Positions 23,336 through 34,064 of a DNA stretch of 64,000 bases are shown one piece after another. Source of the DNA: Cordilura impudica (taxonomy: Eukaryota; Arthropoda; Insecta; Diptera; Scathophagidae); contig OY821517.1 in the NCBI GenBank assembly GCA_963682025.1, positions 103,270,412-103,334,411 of the forward strand. Reading direction: 5' to 3'. The number at the start of each line of letters is the position of its first letter. The first letter of the stretch is position 1. The notes beneath the pieces are model-generated. The model made no database searches. It was not told where the DNA came from and saw only the letters and a program-made list of their open reading frames with translations. The position numbers were made by a program, and so were the translations under genes.

Positions 23336-25150
23336 AGATGTGGAAGTCAATTAAAGACTTAGTACTTAAAAAAAACAAAATGTGATTCAATCTGTGAGAT
23401 TTAACCAAATAGAATATAAGGAGAACTATCAAATAGCATATCATTTTAACCAATATTTTGTCAATAGTATTAAGTCAATTAGAAATAAAATAGAATATGT
23501 GCAATACGTTAACCAAATACCTACGATAAACAATAAATTTAAATTCCGTGCAATTACAATACAAGAACTAAAAAGTATATGTAAAGACCTAAAAAACAAA
23601 CCTGACTACAATAATGTATCATGAAAAATTATAATAGATAACTGGAACGTAACAGGCAATATTATGCTAAATTTAATAAACAAATCACTAGAAACTGGAA
23701 TTTTCCCCGATAACTGGAAGGAATCAATGGAAACGCCAATTGAAAAATTTCTAAAACAAAAAAATGTGAAGAGTTTCGCCCAATAAATACCCTAAAGACA
23801 TGTGAGAAAATTATAGAAAAAGTTGTAAAAGAACAATTGGAAAGCTATATGGAAACAAACAACTTATTTTCAAAATACCAATCTGGTTTTCGTAGGAAAT
23901 TTTCGTGCGAAACAGCAGTTAATCACGTTATAAATCGATGGAAATTAGTAGAGAAAAATTAAAAAATCACGGCAGTATTTTTGGATTTTAAACGGGCCTT
24001 TGAAACAATAGATAGAAACATATTAATACAAAAACTAAATATGTACGGTATCACAGAAAACGAATTGGAATGGTTTAAATCATATCTTACACATAGAAGA
24101 CAAATCACAAAAGTTAATGGGGTTAAATCAGATCCGATAAGCAATGGATTCGGAGTGCCACAAGGTTCAATACTGGGAGCACTATTATTTATTATTTACA
24201 TAAATGGTATGCCAAACATTATAAACAAATGTGAAATAGTACTATATCCAGATGATACTTTAATTTTTAGAGAAGCAAGTACAAATGAACAATGTTACAT
24301 GAACTTAGCAGAAGACATGAAAACTATAAATAACTGGTTAAAAATGAATAAACTAAAACTAAATGAGAATAAAACAAAACTAATGGAAATTAACATGAAA
24401 AGCGAATCAGTATTTAAAATAAATAACGAAATAATAGAAAAAGTCGATAGTATAAAATATCTTGGGTTTATAATAGATAAAGAATTAAAACTAAAAAAAC
24501 ATATAGAATTGATATGTAAAATATCGGAAAGAAAATTGGATTTTTTAAAAGACTAAGGAACAAAGTTTCAATAATAACAGCTATAAATATATATAACACA
24601 GTGCTAAAACCACATTTTGAGTTTGGTTCAACAATTTTATATACATGCTGCAATAAAACACAAATGGATAGATTACAAAAGTTACAAAATAAAGCAATGC
24701 GTACAATATTAAGATGCAACAAATATACACCAATACAACACATGCTAGATACATTAAAATGGCTCAACATTCGACAAAGACTTTATACAAAAAATGAAAT
24801 TGGAAAATGCACCGGAATATTTAATGGAGCAGTTGACATACGTTGGGGCAATACAGCCATATGGCCTTAGAAATACGGATAATTTCAGACTGATGAGAGT
24901 AACAATAAGTGCGATGCAAAAATCCCTATTTTTTTAAAGGACTTCAAATATATAATAGCCTACCAATTTATATTAAAAATGAGAGAAATTTTAATGTTTT
25001 TAAAAGAAATATTGTTTGATATGTAATAAATAATATGCAATAGATCCTTAGGATATTTATATTTATTTGTAAAACATCTTCAGAGAAATTAAAAGTATTT
25101 TAAATACTACTAATAAATTAAATAATAAAAAAAAAATATAATAAAAAGTA
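23336..25150 (+). mobile_element. Second non-LTR retrotransposon inside the same GTCC repeat
   Basis: Fills the second gap in GTCC repeat copy 2. It is 5'-truncated and ends in an A-rich stretch (about 25116-25150). Its RT differs strongly from that of the first insertion, so the two are independent events. No clear target duplication can be read because the right junction is A-rich. Confidence 0.78.
23382..24870 (+). pseudogene. Reverse transcriptase of the second nested non-LTR element
   Basis: Several frames together give most of a jockey/CR1-type RT. 23382-23624 is the pre-RT segment. 23626-23980 is broken but shows the FRPINTLKTCEKIIEK and QSGFRRKFSCETAV motifs. 23981-24556 holds motif A (LDFKRAFETID), motif B (GVPQGSILGALLFIIYIN) and motif C. 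Motif C reads YPDD instead of YADD, and frames are broken at least three times. 24601-24870 has the post-RT segment LKPHFEFGSTIL and RLQKLQNKAMRTIL. Inactive. Confidence 0.82.
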
Positions 25151-25448
25151 AAAAAATTGCACAGCTTTTTCTCAAATAAGGTTTGTATATGTTTTTGCAA
25201 AAAATAAGTGACCTTACCAAATATGGTCAGGACCGGTCGATTTTTCGACCTAGTCCCCATATAAACATAACTTCCGATATGATCTTTTTATATCCGAAGT
25301 CAAAAAAAAATTAATAAGAATGCCACTCAAATTTGGTTTATACTCATTTTCTATATCTAGTTAGTTTGACCTAAGAAATTTGGTATACAAATTCATGGTA
25401 TAGGGTATCGTATAGTCCGCCTAAAACGACTATAATTTTCTTACTTGT

Positions 25449-26226
25449 TATACCCTATACCACTATGGACTTTGTGCTGCTGTTTGTAACAACCAAAAAT
25501 ATTCGTCCTAGACCCATCTTTAATTATACCGATCGACTCAGAATCACTTTTTGAGTCGAAATAGCAATGTCCGTCCGTCCGTCCGTCTGTGTGTCCATGT
25601 AAATTTTGTAATCAAACTACAGGTCGCAAATATGAATATATTTTGATAAAATTTGGTTTGTAAACTTTCATCAGCCATGGGATGAACGCCGTTGAAATTG
25701 GTGAGAATCGGTCCATGTTCAGACCTAGTCTCCATACAAATGACCCCTATGAAATCGACATAAATTGCCATAAGTTCCAATTTATCATATAGATCTCAGT
25801 CAAATTGGGTTTGTATATGCTTATTACAACCATTAATCAGTAGTTCAAAAATAATCCCTATAGGAAAATTCTTAGTCATAGGCCCCATATAGAGCTGCTT
25901 CCCGATCTTCACTTAAATCTATCAAAAAACAAAAATATTGCACAGATTTTTTTCAAATTTGGTTTGTATATATTTTTTCAAAGTGTAAATGACTTTATCA
26001 AATATGGTCAGGATCGGTCCATTTTTGGACCTAGTCCCCATATAAATATTGTATCCGATATGAACTTTTTCATATCTGCAGCGAAAAAAATTAATAAAAA
26101 TGCCACTCAAATTTTGTTTATGCTTATTTGCTATATCCAATTAGTTGGACCGAAGAGATAGGGTGCCTAAACCATGGTATAGGGTATCGTATAGTCGGGT
26201 AGGTGGACTATAATTTTCTTACTTGT
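25449..26226 (+). mobile_element. GTCC repeat, copy 3, head-to-tail with copy 2
   Basis: Runs from TATACCCTATACCACTATGG to TATAATTTTCTTACTTGT. The minisatellite is short ((GTCC) about 4, near 25569-25585). The distal palindrome is decayed (AGTCGGGTAGGTGGACT). It begins at the base where copy 2 ends, forming a tandem pair. Confidence 0.88.
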
Positions 26227-26345
26227 TTTTATATTGTAAAAATGTACAACAATTGGGAGAGAATATGTCTTATTTTCATCTACTTTTCAATACTAAATTA
26301 AGTATATTGAATAAAACTGCTATAGAATTTGGATTTACCATATGT

Positions 26346-26500
26346 GACTTTCTCCGAGAAAAGGGACCTAGTGTGTCAAACACAGGTTGTGTCAAAAACG
26401 GTGGATTCTGGTACCTAAAAGGGTGTAGAAATTTTAAATGCGTTTTTTTTTTCTCAAAACTTAATTTTCACACACTAGGTCCCTTTTCTCGGAGAAGGTC
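26346..26500. mobile_element. MITE-like inverted-repeat element, copy 2
   Basis: About 155 bp with near-perfect inverted termini of about 30 bp (TTTCTCCGAGAAAAGGGACC at the left, complementary to GGTCCCTTTTCTCGGAGAA at the right). The interior is shared with copy 1 at 19077-19211. This copy keeps the fuller left terminus. Confidence 0.75.
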
Positions 26501-26534
26501 GCATATATTTTTCAATACGATAACAGTGTTTTTT

Positions 26535-26720
26535 TTATCAGGCGGGCATGCTCACCAGACCTCAAACCACTAGGGATTTGGCGCGGCATTTTGACGCAAG
26601 GAGGGTATAGAGGTAATCGACGGCTTGAATAAATTGCTAGTTTAGAAACCACTACAAAGGAATAATGGCAAAGCATTGACTAATCCATAATTAACAGCGT
26701 TGTTGGATGCATGAATAAAT
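26535..26720 (+). pseudogene. Tc1-like transposase C-terminal scrap
   Basis: Translates to HQTSNH or, one frame over, SPDLKPLGIWRGILTQGGYRGNRRLE. This resembles the Tc1 segment SPDLNPIENLWG around the third catalytic residue; here PIEN is replaced by PLGI, so the catalytic Glu is gone. Confidence 0.5.
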
Positions 26721-28740
26721 ATTATATGTATGAAACATATTCTGTTTGCAATAATTTTTTCCTTAAATTTTAACATTGCTTTACTTTTCGCTTAAAAACA
26801 TTGCTGACCTTATAATTCTGAAGATACAGTAAACTTTAAAAATGTGTAACGTACATTAGTGTCCATAAAAAATTTAAACATAATATAAAATACGAGTACA
26901 TAAACTAACTAACAATATTTATTTTTTTTTTTGGATATTATTTACTTTCCATTTTAGAACAAATGAAGAACATATATTTTACATTCAAAATTTCACTATG
27001 TAAAAAAATTTAGTGCCGCTTGGCTTTTATTTAAGATCAACAAAACCATTTCCATATTCAATTTTCTATCTCTGGTTTTCCTTTTTAAGAATTCAATTAA
27101 TGTACCCTGAAAAGGAAACATTTTCAGGAGTGATTCTGTAAAACTAAATATCTTATTTTTATAGTATATATTAAATATTAGAAATTGAAAATTAATATTA
27201 GAATTGACTTGTTTTGCTCTTGCATGTTTTATGTACAAATTTGGTTACAAGTGACACGCATACGAGTACATACTTAGGAACGCAATTGAATAAGTATAAG
27301 TATTTTATTGTCATTGTTGCATGATTTTTCGACAATGAGTGTATTTTATGAATTTGGTCGTTTGAATAAATGTAACAAGCAGAATATTGTTCATTTTAAG
27401 CTGCAAGCTTTCATGCTGAGACATATTTGCTATTGTTCGAACGCAGTTGGTAGGATTTCAAAAGCAAATTATGGTGGCATCAAAAAATTGCTTCATTTTG
27501 AAAGGAAATTTAAAAAAATTTTATATACCAGGAAATGGGGTTCGGGAGGAAATTTTGGCTCACACTCACAAACATCCATTAAATGAAAAAAGTTTAAACA
27601 TGCACAATCACTCACGCAAAGTTCTCTACCCACACCCACGGACGGTATTACGTGATTAAACAGAATTTCCGCGAAAAATTTTATTTCAGGCATTTATGAT
27701 GTCGAAAAGGATCTTTTATTGCGATTAAATAACAAATGGCATTAAAAGTCTAATTAACATTTTAATAAATAACAAAAAAAAAATTAACTAATAATTAAAA
27801 TTATAACTTTCACGATTTTCCTGAGATTTGATTGTTTAACATAGAGTTTATTGTGGTGATTATAAACCCGTTTTCCGAAGAGTAGTATAATGGGGATTTC
27901 AGAATTGGTATTTATTTTTATTTTACTTTTTATGACAACTATAGTCTAATAGCTACAACAAAAAGGAATTCCTAAAATTCCTTCGTACGTATATATGAGA
28001 CATAATAACAACCAAACCAATTTTTCGTTTTCACGATATTCATTGCTATATAATTCATAAAATAGAGCTGGAACGATAAAACTAATAGCATTTTTAAGTT
28101 TACGTGCAATATTAAGTCCAAATCATGTCTTCACACTTTTAAACAATATATTAATAGGTCCTAAATGACAATGGTAAAATTTCCATTATCACATAAAACA
28201 AAGATGTAAAAGAGAGACTACAAGGCTATAAGACTTCCGAAATATGCTAAAAATAAATATTTTTCAAAGTTTTTAACGCAATATCTCGAAAACTATTTCT
28301 GACCCACAAAATGTTTATCAAATCAGCGCATACCAATTATTCAAATCCAGTTTTAACATATCCCCGTCAAACCAATTAGTATTAATTTTATAGCAGCAGT
28401 ATCCAGCGCTCGAAGTTCGAGTGCAGTTTCTAGGCAACTTTATTTTTCAACTTAGCCAATTCACAAACTAACACATTTATGGTTTATTATTATTGTGAAT
28501 GTCGATAACAAACTCATTAACAATCATATTAACAAATTTAATAAAGCACACATAGCATATGTATAATTTTATGTATGTGTTAGAAGCAATTTCAAATACA
28601 ATTTACTCAAAACAAAGTAAAAAATTTAAAAATCTGTAAATCTGCAAAACGGCTGAGAAGAAATACCTTTCAAAAAATATACATATGGTCAAAATCGGGA
28701 TAGAATAAAACATCGGTCACAAAAAATGGCTAACCTATTA
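26721..28740. other. Anonymous region
   Basis: Two kilobases with open frames of at most 92 codons and no recognisable domain. It is not obviously repetitive within the window. A host intergenic or intronic origin is possible. Confidence 0.4.
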
Positions 28741-28744
28741 ATAT

Positions 28745-28840
28745 TATAGATATATTGTGAATTTCTACCAAATTTTTGGGACCTGCAGTTTTATTACAAA
28801 GTTCACATACACACACAAACAGACAGACGGACGGACGTCG
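28745..28840 (-). repeat. GTCC repeat scrap
   Basis: GGGACCTGCAGTTTTATTAC followed by a (GACG)n-type stretch matches the inner proximal part of inverted GTCC repeats. It ends at CGTCG (28836-28840), where a Transib-like terminus begins. Confidence 0.55.
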
Positions 28841-29474
28841 CACTATGGGACGAATAGCAGCTGTTCCGTTCAAATTACTCTAGACCTCACACAGTTCAAC
28901 TGTTTGAGCTGTCCTCAGAGTTTATGAGGGGTAAAGCGTGTAAAAAGGTTGTGTATAACCTATTATCTTTGGAGCCATATGAATGAAACTCCATCCTACT
29001 CTCCTTAAGAATTTGCTTGTAGCATTCGTATATTTATCTACTTGTAGTAAAAATCTTTCCTTACCAAGTAGTTCTTGTATTTCTGTAAATGAGCCGTTAG
29101 CTTCTACAACAATTGGTGGAAGTTTGTGTTGCTTAACATCGTTAATATATGATACGGCAGTTACGTCCATATCATTGAGGCCAGCCAGCAGGCTGAGTCT
29201 GTTGCTTGAAGTTGACGTGATATTCGGGTTAACAAAACCCGGAGGAAGTTTTGTTATCTTCTTGTTCGCAAGAGCTTTTTTTATGAAGATTTTGAATCTC
29301 GGGCCATCGCTAAATCCTTGTTCCTATTTTAAGCTGAATTGACTCAAGAATATGCAATTGCAAAAACAAAAATATACACTTGTTTTTAATTTTAAATAGT
29401 TGTACTCTAAGCGATTTATTTATTTACACGACCGTTCGTAAAGAGAATTAGATTAGAACTGATGATTTTTATTT
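28841..29474. mobile_element. Possible Transib terminus of a third family
   Basis: Starts CACTATGGGACG directly after a CGTCG (28836-28840), with CAAA at position 31 from the end, as in the other Transib ends. The inner sequence differs from both other families. The opposite end is not identified, and the region runs into an unrelated Transib fragment. A minus-strand coding remnant lies inside. Confidence 0.4.
28922..29310 (-). pseudogene. Unidentified protein-coding remnant
   Basis: Minus-strand open frame. It ends at a stop at 28922 and is readable back to about 29310. Upstream of the first Met (29170) the frame remains open with protein-like composition (DGPRFKIFIKKALANKK, LPPGFVNPNIT), then MDVTAVSYINDVKQHKLPP and so on to FYTLYPS. 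I do not recognise the family. The sense-strand codon composition is less AT-biased than the surroundings, which suggests a once-functional gene, probably of a mobile element. Confidence 0.4.
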
Positions 29475-29995
29475 TTTTTTTTTTGAGTAATTTCATTAAA
29501 ATTACAAGAAGTGTTCTACCCACGGGTCGCCATGGGTGCAAAACTATATATATGGTTAAAGTCGAACCTTTCACATTTCTCCAGGTGGTATACGTTTCTT
29601 GTTCCTTTTTGTTCCCTAGAAGTTCTGTTCCACTAAATTAAAATTTGACAAAAATATAGTAGTTTAATAAATATTTCATAACACCCCTAATGTTAAATGG
29701 TAGGGCTGTAACCACTAACAATAAGTAAAGACTAGAACCCTACCAACCTTGTAAAAAGGACTGCAGATCATTTTCGATGATAACTAAGGAGTAGTTATCA
29801 TTTATTTTTGATAAAAAAAAAATCAATCAGTTGAGTTTGACAGCATGCCACGCCCACAATTAAAAATAATTTAACCCATTTTCTTGGCTACCTTAATCTG
29901 GATGTATTAGCTACAAAATGCCGTTAACAATTTAAAAAGTCGGTGATAAAAAAATTAGACTTTAGGCCAATAAAATCAAAGTTTATGCCACAGTG
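29475..29995 (-). mobile_element. Transib 5'-end fragment, same family as the intact copy
   Basis: Inverted and diverged copy of the first 560 bp or so of the intact Transib (3643-4200). The terminus at 29995, read inward, is CACTGTGGCATAAAC with TTGGCC at the same offset. Inner matches include the AGCATGCCACGCCCACAA stretch and GGTAGAACACTT. It is followed by CGACG (29996-30000) rather than CGTCG. The coding region is absent. Confidence 0.8.
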
Positions 29996-30325
29996 CGACG
30001 TTCGTTTGCTTCGTTTGTCCAAAATTGTGATCAGAGAATTTTTTTTTTTTTTTTTTCAATTTATGTTTCATTTTAAACATTAAAAATTACTGTAATATTG
30101 TAAGTTAAAATTTATTATTTTAATGCAAACATTAAGTTATTATTTGACTAGATATATGATTCCTTGAAAAAGTAGACAAAAATTCAACGAAACGTCCGCG
30201 AAGCCAGAATTAAAATGAATTTTTAATTACTTTTATTATTTTTTATAAAAATAAAAAATCTTATTTTCGATCTTTATCAATTTTATGATTGAGTTTGAAA
30301 TTGTCCAGGCTCAAGATCAAATGTT

Positions 30326-33024
30326 TATACCCTATACCACTTTGTGGTTTGGGTATAATGACTTTGTGCTGCAGTTTGTAGCTACCAAAAATATTTGACC
30401 TAGACCCATCTTTTATTATACCGATCGAATCAGAAACACTAGCTGATTCGATTTAACGATGTCCGACCGTCCGTCCGTCCGTCTGAGTGTCCATGTAAAG
30501 CTTGTAATCAAACTGCAGGTCGCAAATATGAATATTAGGGTGGCCCTTAATAAAAAAAAGTGTTCAAACTGTCTGTCTCACCCCCTAGAAGTATGCGAAT
30601 AGCAAAAAACTGAGAAATACAAAATTTTAGGCCAATCAAAAAACGTTTTGTCGTGGCGCAAAGCGATTGAAAATTTCAAGTGTATTTATATGGGGAAAAT
30701 ATGACTTTTTTCAGATTTTACAAAAATTTCTTTCTATAGTTTAATTTTTCCGACAAGCTGTTATATAATTCAGGATCAGTATTAAATTATCCCTTCAAAA
30801 GGCTATAAAACTTCAAAATCGAATTAAAACTCGCCAAGAAAGCGCAAATGCCGCAGACTACTTTTGTGCCAAAAAAAACTAGGTCCTGAAATTTGATGGC
30901 ATTTTTTTTCAACATTGAGATATTGATTAAAGCCATCATTCTTTTTTGGTCTCTATACTTATTAGTACTCAGAGATGAAGTTTTGTTTTATTACCACGTT
31001 GTTAATCTATTGCGCATAGAGAACGAATATTGGAAATTTTTTTGATAAAATTTTTAAAACTCCTTTTTCAAGTTAGAAAAAAATTTTCTTAAACAAAATT
31101 TAAAAAACTTAATCTATCACTTTAGGGTTTTATGAAATACATGTTGCAGATTAACTGTGTGAATTTTTAAGTAAATCTCTCTGCCAGACTGTTTTTGACA
31201 AGGATTTAATTTTTGCGGATTTCAAGAAAAATTGGATTTTTGTGAAATATTCTGTAAATGTACTCTTTCTAAATACTCTGTATCAAAAATTCATCACTTT
31301 GCCACTTTTATATGTTATATTTTATCTTAATAGCCTAGGGTTTCGGAAAAAAGTAATATGACGCCGTTAACCCTTTTGGAATTGGGGTCACATATGACCC
31401 CAAACTAATAAAAGACAATTTATGCAAAAAATTCAAATATTTGGTATGTGCTGTCCAATTTTATGATGCGACGCTTAAAATATAATAACCAAATGTGTAG
31501 AAGTTTCGTCCCAAAAATTTGGGATAAATCCGAGAACGTTAACCCATTATTTGCCAAGGCCAGCTTTGGATTTTAAGATATTTTTAAATAAAAATGACTT
31601 AAAACGAGTTTTTCAATTAAACTCGTTGATACCACTATTTAGAATTTAAGAAAAATAATTCGTTTAATTTTTAATTATTTAACCCTTCAGTGCTCATGAC
31701 ATCAAAATTATCCACAGTGATATATCTCTGGTGCAATTATCTGCTTATTTTGATCCCAGGAGCACTGAATGGTTAAATAAATAAAAATTAACCGAATTAT
31801 TTTTCTTAAATTCTAAATAGTGGTATCAACTACTGATAGATTCATTTTTTTAAATTTTGTTTAAGAAAGTTTTTTCAAACTTGAAAAAGGAGTTTTAAAA
31901 ATTTTATCAAAAAAATTTCCAATTTTCGGTCTCAATGCGCAATAGGTTAACAATAGGTTAAAACAATACTTCATCTCTGAGTACTTATAAGTATAGAGAC
32001 CAAAGAAGAATGATGGCTTTAATCAATTTCTCAAAGTTGAAAAAAATGCCATCAAATTTCATGACCTAGTTTTTTTTTTGGCACAAAAGTGGTCTGGGGC
32101 ATTTGCTATTACTTGGCGAGTTTTAATTCGATTTTGAAGTTTTATAGCCTTTTGAAGGGATAATTTAATACTGATCCTGAATTATATAACAGCTTGTCGG
32201 AAAAATTAAACTATAGAACGAAATTTTCGTAAAATCTGAAGAAAGTCATATTTTCCCCATATAAACACACTTGAAATTTTCAATCGGTTTGCGCCACGAC
32301 AAAACGTTTTTTGATTGGCCCAAAACTTTGTATTTTTCAGTTTTTTTGCTATTCGCATACTTCTAGGGGGTGAGACCGACAGTTTGAACACTTTTTTTTC
32401 TCTCCATATAACGAAGGACTACCCTAATGAATATATTTCGATGAAATTTGGTATATAAGCTTCTGTCGGTCATAGGATGTAAGCTGTTGAAATTGGTGAG
32501 AATCGGTCTATGTTCAGACCTAGCTCCCATACAAATGACCCATATGAAATCAACATAAATTGCCATAAGATCCAAATTTTCATATAAATCTTAGTCAAAT
32601 TGGGTTTGTATGTATTTATTACATCCATTAATCAGTAGTCCAAAAATGATCCCTATTGGACAACTCTTAGTCATAGGCCCCATATAGAGCTGCTTCCCGA
32701 TGTTCACTTAAATCTATCAAAAAACAAAAATATTGCACTGATTCTTCCCAAATTTTGTTTATATATATTTTTGAAAAATACAAGAGACTTTACGAAACAT
32801 GGTTAGGATCGGTCCATTTTGGGGCCTAGTCCCCATATAGATATAGCATCCGATATGAACTTTTTCATATATGCAGAAAAAAAAAATTAATAAAAATGCC
32901 ACTCAAATTTGGTTTATGCTTATTTTCTATATCCAGTTAGTTGGGCCTGAGAGATAGGGCCTCTGAACGGATGGTATAGGGTATCGTATAGTCGGTCTAG
33001 ACCGACTATAATTTTCTTACTTGT
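30326..33024 (+). mobile_element. GTCC repeat, copy 4, split by a foldback hAT
   Basis: Proximal part is 30326-30527 (TATACCCTATACCACTTTGT through the minisatellite and GCAAATATGAATAT). The distal part resumes at 32435 and ends with the palindrome AGTCGGTCTAGACCGACT and TTTTCTTACTTG. It sits in a T-run of unit alpha; comparison with units beta and gamma, which lack it, gives the empty site and shows insertion into oligo-T with no longer duplication. Confidence 0.88.
30536..32426. mobile_element. Foldback hAT-type element, 1891 bp
   Basis: Left end TAGGGTGGCCCTT (30536); right end, reversed, TAGGGTAGTCCTT (32426). Flanked by a perfect 8-bp duplication ATGAATAT (30528-30535 and 32427-32434), which fits the hAT pattern nTnnnnAn and lies inside GTCC repeat copy 4. 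The inverted arms occupy almost the whole element (left about 30536-31750, right about 31755-32426 with an internal deletion near 31825). No protein is encoded. Confidence 0.88.
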
Positions 33025-33091
33025 TTTACTTTAAATAAAGCAAAAGCATTAGCACATTTGTTTCAAAAATTGATATATATTCTTCATGACA

Positions 33092-33138
33092 GGTTATACA
33101 GCTGTTTCGGGAAGAGTCAACAACCCTCATCAGTAGCC
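33092..33138 (-). ncRNA. Hammerhead ribozyme-like motif in unit alpha
   Basis: Forty-seven bases on the minus strand read in order: GGCTA, the core CTGATGA, an 18-nt stem II arm (GGG...CCC), the core GAA, the palindrome ACAGCTGT (a minimal stem III), A (the predicted cleavage position), then TAACC. Stem I pairs GGCUA with UAACC with one mismatch; the gamma copy has GGUUG and pairs fully if G-U is allowed. All invariant core bases of a type I hammerhead are present. Short palindromic stem III is known from hammerheads of Penelope-like elements and retrozymes. Activity is untested. Confidence 0.65.
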
Positions 33139-34064
33139 AAAAGCAGTAGATAGTTTGTTTGGTAAAAAGTTAAATTCATATACATTTGCTGAAAACAACT
33201 AAATGAGAATTCAAGCAAAGAATTATACTATTTAATCCTCCTCCAATATAACAAACTAAAATATAAAACAACGTTGGAACAAATATATTTGTATATGAGT
33301 ACACATTGCGTACTACTACTATACTTACATGTTTGTTTTTGTCTTGAAAAAACAAGAAAAACAATTTGTTTTTGTTAAACTTACATTTAGCGTTAACGGC
33401 GTGCCCTCCGTATTTTTAATTTTATTATTTTTTATAAAAATAAAAAATCTTATTTTTTAACTTTATCAATTTAATGATTGACTTTGAAATTGTTCAGGCT
33501 CAAGATCAAATGTTTTTATTTTAAACTAGCTGTTTTTACCCGGTCTTGCCCGGGATGAAAAGGCCTTTGACTTGAAAAATAGTTCACTGTGCTTACCAGG
33601 CGCTGAGTACTTAGTCCCCAATTAGCAAATTCCCCAATAAAATGAACTTTCTCCCCAAAAATTGGTATGGACAGTAAATTCATTTTTTATTTCAATTAAA
33701 AAGTTTTTGGTTTTTTAATTTAGAAGTTTTTTATAAGATGTTGCAGCAAAAGTGCTTCAAAAATAAGGTGCGAAGCCGCTTTAAGTTTTTTTTTTCAGTT
33801 TATTTATAAACATCAAATATAACGGAATGGGCCGCAAATTAAAGGAATCAAAACTTTTAAAAATTGAATTAATTCATTCAATAAGTGATCATCATTGAGC
33901 AGAGACGTCAAATTCAAGTTTCAGAAATGAAAGACTAATGCGACGTTTAATATTGTGTCGCAAGGTTTCTTTAAGCAACTGCTTATAGTATATGTGTGGC
34001 CTATTTTGATCAACAGGTAATTGTTTCACATACGTAGATAAAATTTATCATACGACATTTCACT

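Larger units (their letters stand above)
20840..25448 (+). mobile_element. GTCC repeat, copy 2, carrying two retrotransposon insertions
   Basis: One repeat now in three segments: 20840-20934 (proximal end), 22994-23335 (minisatellite side and middle) and about 25151-25448 (distal end with TAATTTTCTTACTTGT). The two gaps are exactly filled by non-LTR retrotransposons, and the flanking segments join in the order and spacing seen in uninterrupted copies such as 53527-54353. Its distal end touches the proximal end of the next copy without a gap. Confidence 0.85.

Noticed and set aside
29995..30000. Treating 28841-29995 as one Transib
   Set aside because: The two ends do not match each other beyond CACT.TG, and the flanks are CGTCG and CGACG; they look like ends of different families.
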